This document shows, one piece after another, positions 12,554 to 23,291 of a DNA stretch of 64,000 bases. The DNA comes from Polytrichum commune. Taxonomy: Eukaryota > Streptophyta > Polytrichopsida > Polytrichales > Polytrichaceae. The stretch's first letter is position 1; each line of letters begins with the position of its first letter. The notes beneath the pieces are model-generated. The model was not told the DNA's origin. It saw only the letters and a list, made by a program, of their open reading frames with translations, and searched no databases. The stretch spans positions 12,464,001-12,528,000 of the forward strand of contig OX485806.1 in the NCBI GenBank assembly GCA_950295325.1. Reading direction: 5' to 3'. The position numbers and the translations under genes were made by a program.

Positions 12554-13510
12554 TTGAGGGAGACATGGCTATCAAACCTGAGGGTTATTATGGTGAGCCC
12601 GGGGTTTCCAAAAGGTTGTGAGGCTCAAATTGGAACAAAGATCATGTGTAAATGGAATTTGACCATACCATTAGTTCTAATGACAATGGTGGGCATGATG
12701 GTGGATTCAGTAAGGAAAATGGTGGAGTCCTTTGAAAGGGCTCCCGCACACCTCAAAAAAAAACATTTGGGGCCTAGAATACCGAATGCACCCAAAACCT
12801 TGGAGGGCATTAATGTTGGATTGAAATTCCAATTCGAAATGCTTGGAAGGTATTGATGTTGGAATGGATTTGGTGCTAATGAGGCACCCGGGGCCTCTTA
12901 AGGCCTATGTGCGCTATTCAAACGCACAAATGAAGGATACACCTAAAACGGACGAGCTTTCTAAGAATGCATCCTTTTAGGTGGGGTTTTAAAAGCGGGT
13001 GGTGGATGCCTTGTTTAAGTCCCCAAGGCTTCTTGAGGACATGGTGGGGACCATTAAGTTTGCAAGAGCATTGAAGCCGATGGTCCCAAAGAGAAGTTTG
13101 GCGGCGCATGACCACAAGTGGCTTTAGCCAAAGTAGGTCCCAAAGAAATGAGTGCAAATTGTTTGGTCCATTTTACTTAGGCAAAACATGTTGGTGCCGC
13201 GGACGGAATGTTGAAAGGTGGTTTTATGCTTCCAAAGCAAATCATACTTGTGCCGCGGACGGAATGTTGGGAGGTGGGTTTGTCCTACCAAGGCAATTCA
13301 TGTTCGTGCCGCGGACGGAGTGTAGGAAGGTGGCTTTGTGCTACCAAGGCAAAACATGTTTGTTTTGCGGACAAACTATTAGAAATTGGTTTTGTGGCAC
13401 CAAACCAATTTGTCCCGCGGACAAAATGTTTAAAGTTGGCTTTGCGGACCAAGCCAAGCCAAGTTGCCGAGGACCGAATGTAAGACGATGGCATTGTGGC
13501 CAAGGCTAGA
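12554..13510 (+). pseudogene. Gag-like region of the chromovirus, degenerate
   Basis: The position just after the primer binding site is where gag belongs, but no Gag motif could be recognised. An open frame of 100 codons runs from 12554 and another of 133 codons from 13108. The second crosses a 56-bp tandem array and is rich in Cys, which may reflect a former zinc-knuckle region or simply the repeat. The assignment rests on position only. Confidence 0.4.
13141..13500 (+). repeat. 56-bp tandem array in the chromovirus interior
   Basis: The word GC(C)GCGGAC recurs with spacing of 56 bp: the GCGG cores lie near 13199, 13255, 13311 and 13367, with more diverged units after. The period is not a multiple of three, so an open frame through it reads successive units in different frames. 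Confidence 0.85.
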
Positions 13511-13632
13511 AGCCTTAAGCCAAGGCCAAATCTTTTGTACCTTGAGGCTCAATGAATGGGAGAAATGTCTCATGTGTTGACAAAGAGGCTACCACTCCTT
13601 CTTGAGCCCAAAATTCACAAGCAAGTTGGGGC

Positions 13633-14150
13633 TTGCCGATTGATAGAGCGGGCAAGCCCACCAAGGTGCGGTTTGGAAAGGGCGAACCGCATGAGACAAA
13701 GGAGGCCGCGATGCATGTAACCTTTCAATGTGGGACATTGGATTTTTGTCAAAATTTCACACCATGTGAAATAGATGAAATGCATGTCATTGTGAAGGCC
13801 GCCTACTTTGAAACTCACATGATAGATGTGAGGTGCAAGCCGGTGAGCTTGCGGTGCATTATGATGTGTCATAATGGCAAAAAATTGAAGTTCAAATTGA
13901 CAAGGACTCCTATGGTAGGAGGACCCAAGTTGAATTTGGTCTTAATGGACCAAATGAAAAAAAAAAAACAAAAAAAACAAAAAAAAAAAACATAATGGTC
14001 GTGGTTCGATTGGAGCAACTCCAAGGAATGAATGGGGAGGTTAGGAAAGATGGGCCTCCTCCAAACCACATTGGTGGGATGTTGGTGAGATACAAGGATG
14101 TATTCACCAATGTATTGCCCAAAAAGTTACCGCCAAGAAGTGAAAAATAA
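13633..14150 (+). pseudogene. Gypsy protease-to-RT linker region
   Basis: The frame from 13633 contains HVTFQCGTLDFCQNFTPCEI, then FETHMIDVRCKPVSL and KLKFKLTRTPMVGGPKLNL, the pattern of the segment between the aspartic protease and RT in plant Ty3/gypsy elements. After an A-rich slip (13955-13991) it continues as VVVRLEQLQG and RYKDVFTNVLPKKLPPRSEK, the motif that immediately precedes the RT fingers. No intact protease active site (DSGA-type) was seen upstream. Confidence 0.75.
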
Positions 14151-15112
14151 CTTTGCTCAACGAGAGATTGAGTTCTTGAGGTATGTGGTGACAAAGGAAG
14201 TTGGTGGACGAACATGAAGAATGTCAAGGCAATCCAAGAAGAGAATTGGCCCTTGATTCAAGAAAAAGGCTTAGGTCATTTGTTGGCTTAGACAACTACT
14301 ACCACCATTTCATTCATGGTTTTTCTAAGGTTGCTAGAACCTTAGTCAACATGTTGGAAAAAATGGCTATCCCAAGAGTGGGATGAGCCTTGTCACCAAG
14401 CCTTTGGGGAGCTCAAAAGTAACTTCTCTTCACAACATGTGGTTAAGTTTCCGGGTTTTCATGAGCATGTTGAGGTGCACATGAAGGCGAAGGACTTTAC
14501 CATTGGCGGATGTTAATCCAAGATGGATGACCATTGCTTATAGGAGTATTAAGCTCCATGGTTGTAGAAGCTTGTCCAACTTGTGCAAGAAATGGCTATC
14601 CCAAGAATGGGATGAGCCTTGCCACCAAGTCTTTGAGGAGCTTAAGACCAAGTTCCTCTTTACCACCCGTGCTCAAGTTCGCGGAGCTTGACAAACCTTT
14701 TGAGGTGCATACGGGGGTGAATGACTATGCCAATGATGGATTATGTGTAAGATGGATGGCCATTGCATATGCGAGCATGAAGCTCGATGGTTGTCAAAGA
14801 AGACAACCAACTCATGACAAAGAACTTCTTTGCCGTAGTGCATTGCTTGAAGATGTGGCAACACTAGTTGGGGTCGCACAAAGTAAAGGTCTACAAGGAC
14901 AATGTGTCCTAAAAGTATTTTGACATACAAGCGCAAGTGAGCGCCAAGTCATTGCGTTGGCATGATAGCTTGGCGCTTATGAAGGTGGATTTGGTCCACA
15001 AACCGGACCGTGGAAATGTGGTGCCGGATGCGCTAAGTAGACCGGAAGAGTTCCAAGCAATGAGAACCATCCAAACCTTGTGGCTAATGTGTGCCGGCGA
15101 AGAAAACTTGTG
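14151..15112 (+). pseudogene. RT thumb and RNase H remnants; RT core deleted
   Basis: Directly after LPPRSEK the sequence jumps to NNFAQREIEFLRYVV and then LRSFVGLDNYYHHFIHGFSK, which belongs to the RT C-terminus. The roughly 200-residue palm with its YxDD box is absent. Two partial copies of the next segment (KKWLSQEWDEPCHQVFEELK and its cousin) lie at about 14349-14540 and 14583-14770, an internal duplication. RNase H traces follow (LDKPFEVHTGVNDYA), ending at VVPDALSRPEEFQAM. The region cannot encode an active RT. Confidence 0.8.
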
Positions 15113-15139
15113 ATGCAAGATACGGGAGGGGTAAATTTA

Positions 15140-16142
15140 CTACCCCAAAGCACAAATGTTTTTAGGGGAGCTTCGCAAGAGCAAGGTGCTCAAAGAGGTT
15201 AAGTTGGTGGACGGATTGTTCAAGTGTAAACAAAGTCCGGTGTATGTGCCACAAGGCAAGTTGAGGCTATCGGTTTTGAAGGAAGAACGTGATAGTCCTA
15301 TTGCCGGCCATAGAGGAGAAAGAAAAAGCCGCCATAGAATGGTGTCAAAGAGGTACCATTGGCGGTGCATAAAGGAAGATATAGCCCACTTTGTGAAGGC
15401 TTGAATCAAAGTGCCAAGTGAACCGAGCCTCTTACCAAAAGCAAGGCGGTTTCTTGCAACCGTTGCCTATCCCGTCGGGGCCATGGCATAGTATGTGCAT
15501 GGACTTGATCACAAGTTTGTCGGAGTCACATGGGTATGATGCCATCTTGTTGATGGTAGAGCGGTTTGCCAAGTTGGCACACATGGTGCCAATTGTGGGA
15601 ACCGCCACCGCGTTGGAGACCGCATAGCCTTTTCTCAAAGGATGGTTGAGGCACCACGGGTTGCCAAGAGTGATTGTGTGGGATTAAGATCCAAAGTTCA
15701 CAAGTGCATTTTCAATGCAATTCTCTAAGGAGGTCGGATGAAACTAAGGTTTACCACGGCCTTGCATTCCCAAATGAATGGGAAAGCGGAGCATGTGAAT
15801 GTAGTCTTGAAGCAATACTTGAGGAACTTGGTGGGGGCGGACCAAGGAGATTGGGCGGTCTATGTGGGTCGAGCGGAGTGTAATTGCAATGTAGCCACGC
15901 ACTTGGCTACCAAGGGGTGGTCTTTCGTGGTGGCTTATGGAGTGGATGCGCTCCAACCTATTAACCTAGCTCTCGAGGGGGCACATTCAACACTAGAGTT
16001 CAACCAAGATGGTGAGGACTTGGCCAAGGATGGTAAACAAGTCTTGGAGATGACCAAGTTGTTGGTGGAGAAAGCCCGAAGGTGCTACGGAGTGCAAATC
16101 AATGCCGGAAGACGCGAAGTGGAGTATGAGGTGGGCCAATAA
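15140..16142 (+). pseudogene. Chromovirus integrase, degenerate
   Basis: The zinc-binding N-terminus is partly visible (AGHRGERKSRHRMVSKRYHW) but its Cys pair is lost to a stop after HFVKA. The catalytic core appears as PSGPWHSMCMDLITSLSES with the first Asp and, after frame changes, as LRFTTALHSQMNGKAEHVNV with the Glu. The frame 15738-16142 is open for 134 codons and runs into the C-terminal domain (VEKARRCYGVQINAGRREVE). Stops at 15402 and 15625 and at least one frameshift disable it. Confidence 0.85.
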
Positions 16143-16375
16143 GGTGTTGTTGAATATGGACAACTTCACCTTGCCCAAAGGCCTTACTTCAAAAGTTTAT
16201 GTCCAAAATTGGAGCTTCGTTTTCCATTGTGGAACAAGTGTTCAAGGACATGTATAAGTTGGAATTACCGCCGGAGATCAAAGTGCATCCGACATTTCAT
16301 GTCTCATTACGAAAGTCATTTTAGGACGACACCTTGTGGCCCGATCACAAGCAAGTGATTAGGCCACCTCCCGAC

Positions 16376-16603
16376 CTTGTGGAGGTCATTTGGAACATGA
16401 GGTAGGAGGGCACCCTCAAGTGTAGGAAGCCCAAGTGAAAATGAAAAAAATGTACAAAAGAGTACTTGGTGAAATGGTGAGGATACCATGAAAAAGAAAC
16501 CGCTTGGGTGGCGGCAAGAGACATGGTGAACACCAATGAATTGGTGAAGCACTTTGAAGAAACTAAGGCTAAGGATTCCAATAAAATGAAGCGTAGGCAT
16601 TGA
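16376..16603 (+). pseudogene. Chromodomain of the chromovirus
   Basis: The frame ending at 16603 reads KEYLVKW, stop, GYHEKETAWVAARDMV, then NTNELVKHFEETK. This matches the chromodomain core EYLVKWxGY...ETAW that chromovirus integrases use to recognise modified histones. Several stop codons precede and interrupt it. The domain places the element in the chromovirus branch of Ty3/gypsy. Confidence 0.85.
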
Positions 16604-17417
16604 TGAGGACATCAATCTCCTTTAGTGGGGGAGAGACGCTAGTAGCACACTTAGCTTCGAGGTTAATTATGCCACAACATGAACTTGTTCTTTGGCTTGA
16701 GGGAATAAAGTCCAAACTTTAGTGGTGCAAAGAGAAAAGTATGAGATGAGGTCCTAGTCTTGTACTTGTGCTTGGTTAATGGAAGAGGGGGAATAGATAT
16801 GCCAAACTAGGTTGGGTAAGCCGAGTAATTGGGGGCCATGGCTTGGAGGGGTCTTGGATAAAACCAAGAAACTTCTTCGTTATGGGCTTGTCCGGGCGGG
16901 GGCAAGGTGATGGCACGTGCTCATAAAAGTGCTACCCGCGAGCTAACGAGAGTTGGCGCATGGGAGTCATGAACCCATGTCTCGAAAGAGCAAAGTGGGA
17001 ACCGAGTCGGGCGGGACTTGGCATCACCCCCGTGCGATCGAGGCGTGGCTTAACAATGGAAAGCCATCTCGGAGTTGCAACCGAGACAACTTAGTGGAAG
17101 CGTTGAGGTCTCGCCTAGATGTGTCACGTTAGGCTAGTGGAGCCTAACGGGGGAGGCCCCAAAGGAGGGGCAACCCAAGTGAGTCCCAAAGTAGGTGGGT
17201 CTAGTGTAGGTTAGGTCCTTGGAGGAGAGATCCAAGGTCGCTAACGGACCACCTAGGAACGACACCTTTGGGACTATGCCAAATTTGAAGATGCATTGTG
17301 GGGGTTGCGCCCTAAGGTAAACACAATGCCGCACCATAGAGGATGGCAACTTGAGAATTGGTGTGCCGACTACGAGTATAGTCGATGAGGGCATCGACTC
17401 CGTTTGGTGGGGGTGAG
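16604..17417 (+). other. Non-coding 3' internal region with purine-rich end
   Basis: About 800 bp follow the chromodomain without recognisable coding sequence. The last bases before the 3' LTR (17405-17417, TGGTGGGGGTGAG) are purine-rich and are the likely polypurine tract that primes plus-strand synthesis. Confidence 0.65.
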
Positions 17418-18399
17418 TGTCGCGCACCTCTCCATGAGGAGTGCCCGAAACACCATGGGCACAAGGGGGACCCCGGAGTGACACCCGGGACTTGTGGCGC
17501 CGTTGGTGAGAGGGCCCAAGTGATCCTAGTGTGGGTGAGGGCCCCGGGCGTTGGGAACGCCTCCCACCCACGGAGACTAGGAGGCACAAGGGTAAGGCCA
17601 TGAGCTATGCGTAGCTCATGGCGTGGTGATTCTAGAATGCTCAAGAACACCTCAATCGGAGGTGTGAGCTAGGAGTTATGGCCATTTGAGTGGGGCGGGC
17701 GCTGTCCCGGGACAGCGCCCTGGTACAGCAGTGCCTGGGAGTGATTCCCGGGACTGCCAAGGTTCAAACAGGCATAACTTCCTCAAGACTTGCCCGAATG
17801 GGGCAAGTGAGGAGTCCATCTTCATCTACGTGAAGCGTAGATGAAGATGGAGTGGTTGGTTGTTATGATCGGACATCATACAAGGAAGTTATGATGGTCT
17901 GAAGCTGCCGGGGGGGTAGGGTTCTAGGCCCAGCAGCTAAAGGAAAATGTCCACTTGGCCCCAACTCTTGATAGAGAGACAAGAGGTTGGTTGACGGTGG
18001 GGTAGGGGCCCCGCGTAGAGTCCTAGAGGCTTATATGGTGAGGTGGTGTGGCCTCACCCACCCGAGGCCGAACGGCACGGCCTCCATGGGCATTGGCCCA
18101 TTGTGAGGCCATAGTTGCCTAGTATGGTTCGGGTTGTTGTAGTGTTGCTCCGGCAATGCGATGATCAACATAGGATTGGACTTCCATGGATGGAAGTCCA
18201 CATTGGGGAAATGGGTTACCGATTAAGGGGTGAGTCCCGAAAGCAAAGTAGGAGGGTTGGTTCCCTCCTATGAACTATTGGTCCGGGGTAAGAGGAGCTA
18301 TCCATTAGCATGGCGGAATGCGAAGGGTTAGCGACTCGTAACCTTTGCTAGAATTGAAAATTGGCAAGATTATTAAGGGACCTAGCAAGGGTTGCGACA
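17418..18399 (+). repeat. 3' LTR of the chromovirus
   Basis: The 982-bp copy matches the 5' LTR across its length by eye except for one missing G in the GCTTATATGG(G)TGAGG segment. It ends GCGACA at 18399 and is followed by the target duplication AGGGG at 18400-18404. Confidence 0.97.
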
Positions 18400-18404
18400 A
18401 GGGG

Positions 18405-20870
18405 ACACTTTTAGCCCCTACTTATTTATCATATTCCTTGAACCTCTACTCCGATGGTTAGAAAAAGACAACCTCGAATACCACTTTAATACATCCACAT
18501 CCATATGCACCACCACGGCATACGCGGACGACTTAGCAATACTAACCGACAACATACAAAACATTCAACCCCAAATCACAAAACCACAAAAATTTGCGGA
18601 ATGGTCACATATGGACCTTAACCTCTCGAAATGCGCTATTACAAGATGCCCCAATAAATCAAAACTAAACCTAACAAATTCAAAGCATATATCCAATCAC
18701 ACAACGTCACATATAAAACCAAAAACTTCCCCACCCTCACACAAAACGAACCATACACATACATCGGCATCCAACTCATACCATCCCTCAAATGGAACTT
18801 ATAAAGGGAAATCACTCTCCAAAAAACTAAACAACAAAGTAAACTACTATCCCTATCCCCAGCCAGTCTCAAACAAAAAATCAAGATATTAAATACAGTT
18901 ATAAAACCCCGTATAGCATATGCATATTATGCAGTCTCATTCTCCAAACCTGACATTACGAAATTGGATAAAATAATAGGCAAACTAACCAAAAAAATAT
19001 GCAACATACCCAAAAGCTCTGCCAACATCCTCACGCATCTCACAAACGAAAATTTTGGCATAGGAGTCTCCTCCCTCTTACCCGACTACATACACTGCAT
19101 AGGCCAACAATTACTACAAGCCCTTAACGATCCAGGCCAACTAGGCGACATATATCAAGGCCTAACTAAATACATAGCAGCTAAATATGGAGGTTCAGTC
19201 CACCTCCCGAAACTTAAACAACAAGCATGTACAAGGTCACCCATAGCCCGAACCTTCTTCCTAATCACAAAAGAATACGAAATACATGTTACCACGGCCA
19301 ATTGAGCATTCCCCCTTAGGAAAACCCCACTAGAGCAAGCATGGCTATCCAACCCAATATACACCACCCTTGATGATGCCTCCAAAACAAAATCCCAAAA
19401 ATACCTAGACAAACTTTACACACATGGAATTACAACACTAGCACAAATTCAAAACAAGAACACTATGGCCATACTCACACAAGAGGAATACCGAAACATA
19501 TACAAACTCACACCCAAAACCATCAAAGAAGCCCTCCACCAAGCCACAATAATATTCCCGGTCACAACAACACCCAACCCCCTTGAAAATCACCCCCAAC
19601 CACCACACACAACACCCACAAATAGCACTCTAGACCTTAACCACCAACCCCACCACGCGGACTCCACGCTAGGACGGGCCATCCATGAAATAGTCGATAC
19701 AAAAATTACCAACCGAAAGGACAAATGGGGAGCACAAGCCCTCAAAAGAAAATATCTATGTCAATGGCTCATTATGCATGGCACCACACAACAATGGCGC
19801 CTTGAGGAGGACCTCTTACACCCGGATAACATCCTTTTAGAACACAACCTCCTACTAATAACAAGATACCATACCACCACCCATAAACAAAAAGCCACCC
19901 AAACATATGACAACTACCTCAACTACACCCAAACAAAAGATAAAAAATACATACACCCCCCGCTTAGGATCACCAACCTCAAAACATCCACACAAGAATG
20001 TAACCCGGACAAAGATATCATTACCAATAAACCCACCATACAAACAAACGCCGCGGAATCACACATATACGACCAAAATGGACAATTCCTCGCCACCATT
20101 ACCACGGAAAGACTATAATGGCTATGGGCACGCTTCTCTCAAAACAACCTAACCCGCCTAACCAACTCCCTACATCCCCCAGTATAAAATTTCGAAACAG
20201 AAATATTATGGCTCATACAAAGATACATTACCATACTTCCCAAGAAAAAACCTAAACACATACTACCCAACAACCAACACCATACAATACACCCGGAAAT
20301 CACCAAACTACTTATAGACTCCTTCAAAATCACACATTCATACTATTCCTCCCCACTTACATGTCCCATACAACTCAAACAATACCTCTCCCCACATACC
20401 CGCAACATGCTATTCGGATCCCTAGGACATGCACAATCATCCAAATGGAGTGGTAGGGGCCTAGCATTCCCAACAGACTACAATACAACCCTACAAGCCA
20501 TTCATTGGGCCCGAATGGCCGCCAAAGAAGATACACAAACAAGCACAATCCTCATGATTAACCACCAAGATTGGACACCACAAAAAATAACCCTCACCAA
20601 AGGAGCAGATATCCACGTCATCTCTACCATCCCACCTCATACCATACAATATAAACCCACGCCAGAATGGCCACAATATTATCAATATACGAAACCATCA
20701 CTCACATCCATCATATACATACACAACCAACTAGCCCCAACACTGCACCAACAATTCCCAAACAATCTAAATAAAGTTCTAAAAAGAATTACCAACACCC
20801 ACATAGACATCCATCCCATTCAACCCACTCGCAACAATTATCACATTAAAATTTCCAAAACATGGAAAAC
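18405..20870 (+). pseudogene. LINE RT C-terminal half, thumb and connector
   Basis: The frame opens in phase with the 11185 frame and reads DTFSPYLFIIFLEPLLRWLE, then AYADDLAIL, the catalytic motif C, then FAEWSHMDLNLSKC (motif D). Near 18700 the coding sense shifts to another frame (NEPYTYIGIQLIPSLKW), which carries a stop at about 18803 and TGA at 19303-19305 where TRP is the likely ancestor. It then runs open from 19465 to a stop at 20118 and, after a gap, from 20407 to the second insertion. The connector of several hundred residues (ILTHLTNENFGIGVSSLL and onwards) is of unknown fold. Confidence 0.85.
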
Positions 20871-22643
20871 TGTGAGGCCAAATCCACCACCCTTTAGCGT
20901 CCTAGTCCGGGTGATGACTTTGAGAATCACATTTATCTATTACAATATTGAACCATGTGCAAGGTAATTGTCATGTTCAAATGAACACATATTGTCTCAC
21001 TCATTGTGCTTTATTAATATTAGCCTCTTGGCTTGTGGTAGAATGGTCTTTATCAAGAGTCCAACCCGCGGCTTTAGCCACACATGCCCTTAAGGATACT
21101 CCCCTCACTCTTTTAATCTTTACTTCCGTCTTCTTGCTATTGCAAGAATCCTCCACATTCTCCATTAACTGTGCACCTAATTTATGGGGACTTGAGAGTG
21201 TGCAAGTGTTGAAAAACACTTTACTCCATAGTCAATGTTACATTCACTCACATGTGACCTCCACACACACATCTCCTATCCTATTGAGCTCAACACTTGT
21301 CTAAGGACTATTTTAATCTATGATTGGCATAACACCCTCACGGCTAGTTTAGTGGCACCCTCCACACAATCTCAATCTTAGCTTGCTAAACCCACCAACT
21401 GTCTAATTAACCTGTTGGTACAACTCTGACCTGGTTACCGGCAGTCCCAGCAGCATAATCCCACACGGTCCAGCAGTCTCGGCTGCCACAGCTTAATCCC
21501 ACACGGTCCAACAGTCTCGGCTGCCACAACTTAATCCCACACAGTCCAGCAGTCTCGGCTGCCAAGCCTAATCCCACACGGTCCAGCAGCTCGGTTGCCA
21601 CAGCTTAATCCCACACGGTCCAGTAGTCTCGGTTGCCAAGCCTAATCCCACACAGTCTAGCAGCTCGGCTGCCACAGCTTAATCCCACACGGTCCAATAG
21701 TCTCGGCTGCCAAGCCTAATCCCACACAGTCCAGCAGCTCGGCTGCCACAGCTTAATCCCAAACGGTCCAGCAGTCTCGGCTACCACAACTTAATCCCAC
21801 ACAGTCCAGCAGTCTCGGCTGCCAAGCCTAATCCCACACGGTCTAGCAGCTCGGCTGCCACAACTTAATCCCACACGGTCCAGCAATCTCGGCTGCCAAG
21901 CCTAATCCCACACAGTCCAGCAGCTCGTGGTAAACCCAGCTACTAGCTACCCTCAATACAAGCCCTTCCACCCATTAATCAAATGTTTCCTAGGTCTTTC
22001 CTTCTTTTCTTTTCCTTGCCCTAAGTCATGAACTAATCTAACACACTACTTTCACTAACTACTACCTAATCACCACATGCAATCCTAAGCTCTAAGAGCT
22101 CACTCCCTTGAGAGGCCTTGAGAGAGGGAGCTTAACTAACTAACTTCACTAAAAACTAATAACCCACACACGTGGCTCAAGCTCTTAAGAGCTTGCTCCC
22201 TTGAGAGAGCTTGATGGAGAGAGAGAAAAATGAGAGAGAAAACACCTTAAGTAGCAAAGAGGGAGAGAGGGAGAGAGAGGTGAGGATAGGGTGAGAGGAT
22301 TAGCACCCCCAATCACAATCCTTTAACCTTCTCCTCCAAAGTAGGGACTAATCCCCATTCACCAAGCTTCCTTCTTCCTAAACTACCAAGGTGGATCCAA
22401 AAGTGGGCATTTAACCCGCGGAGCTCATCTTGCTTCACCTTAACCCCTACTCACATTATCAAGGCATACTCTTATTGAATTCAACCTTGAAATAATCACA
22501 CAACACCACCTAATGCCTAAAGTTAAATCCACACCACACTTCACTCTTTTTATGTTTTGTGAATAAACATAACACCTCAAAGTCAAACTAAAATTGGTTT
22601 CGAGGAGTTAATCACCACATGTGGGCACCATTTTGGGCTCACA
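20871..22643. mobile_element. Solo LTR, family 2, copy B
   Basis: This 1773-bp unit begins TGTGAGGCCAAA and ends TTTTGGGCTCACA and is flanked by a perfect 5-bp duplication, AAAAC, at 20866-20870 and 22644-22648. It is related to copy A at 5081-7135 but has a large 37-bp tandem array in its middle. Removing it with one duplication rejoins the LINE frame without a shift, so it landed in an open frame. No coding region is present. Confidence 0.8.
21448..21927. repeat. 37-bp tandem array with alternating unit types
   Basis: About 13 units of 37-38 bp built on CAGCAGTCTCGGCTGCCA and TAATCCCACACGGTC. From the fourth unit on, two variants largely alternate: one with TCTCGG...CCAAGCCTAA and one with CTCGG...CCACAGCTTAA. 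This indicates that 74-bp pairs were copied as higher-order units. There are no spacers, so it is not a CRISPR array. Confidence 0.93.
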
Positions 22644-22648
22644 AAAAC

Positions 22649-23291
22649 CGCTCCCGTAAACCACACCACCCCCCCCCCCAACAACACTATCACACAACCC
22701 CTACCCCCCGCATACAACCACATACACCCCCTCAAATACCACCCACAACAATGCATATATACGGACGGGTCCTTCATTCCACCTTCCAAAAATTCCGAAG
22801 GGCAAATAGTCGGCAATATCGCGGGCTCAGGGGTATACAGTCCCAACAACAATACCCAAATAGCCGAAAGATTACCGGGATATCCCAATATTCTAAGAGC
22901 CGAGCTCAACGCCATACTTATAGCCATAAAAACTATACAAACCACCCAAATAGACACACATATATTCACCGACAGCCTCAACAACATCTACCTAATAAAC
23001 AACCACATCCAACACCCAACATCTCAACACCACCACCCCGATAAATTACTCATCGCAACCATCGTTCACCAAATATATTGGACCCCACACACGATACACA
23101 TACATAAAGTACGTGCACACACGGGAATTAGAGGCAATGAAATGGCGGACGCACTAGCCAACGAAGGGACACTCAAAGACAAACCGGAAAACACGCCACA
23201 CATACACATAGCACACGCTACCCCCTACTGGCTAGCAACCTCCCCCACGGCTACACATGATGGAGCCTTCGCAACCTCCATACATTCATAA
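22649..23291 (+). pseudogene. LINE RNase H domain
   Basis: The frame continuing from the LINE ORF across the LTR insertion is open to TAA at 23289-23291. It shows all four RNase HI acidic positions in context: QCIYTDGSF (first Asp), NILRAELNAIL (Glu), THIFTDSLNN (second Asp) and KVRAHTGIRGNEMADALANE (His loop and last Asp). This domain would degrade the RNA strand of the RNA/DNA hybrid during LINE copying. The domain itself looks intact; the frame must shift near 23285 to enter the next part, so the whole protein is broken. Confidence 0.9.

Larger units (their letters stand above)
11531..18399 (+). mobile_element. Ty3/gypsy chromovirus, full-length but coding-dead
   Basis: The 6869-bp element has two LTRs (11531-12513 and 17418-18399), a primer binding site for initiator Met-tRNA just inside the 5' LTR, gag-pol remnants in the order protease/linker, RT remnant, RNase H, integrase, chromodomain, and a perfect 5-bp target duplication (AGGGG). 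By eye the LTRs differ only by one inserted G near 12151, so the insertion is very recent. The interior is badly broken: the RT palm is missing and stops and frameshifts are frequent. The element must therefore have moved with enzymes supplied by another copy, or have been homogenised later. It sits inside the LINE RT gene. A solo LTR of the same family is at 36095-43555 on the other strand. Confidence 0.95.

Noticed and set aside
21448-21927. Possible CRISPR-like array
   Set aside because: The units are contiguous without unique spacers and lie in an LTR of a plant genome.
22619-23044. 141-codon plus-strand frame rich in His, Pro and Thr
   Set aside because: It overlaps the LINE RNase H in another frame. 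The RNase H frame carries all catalytic motifs, so this one is a shadow.
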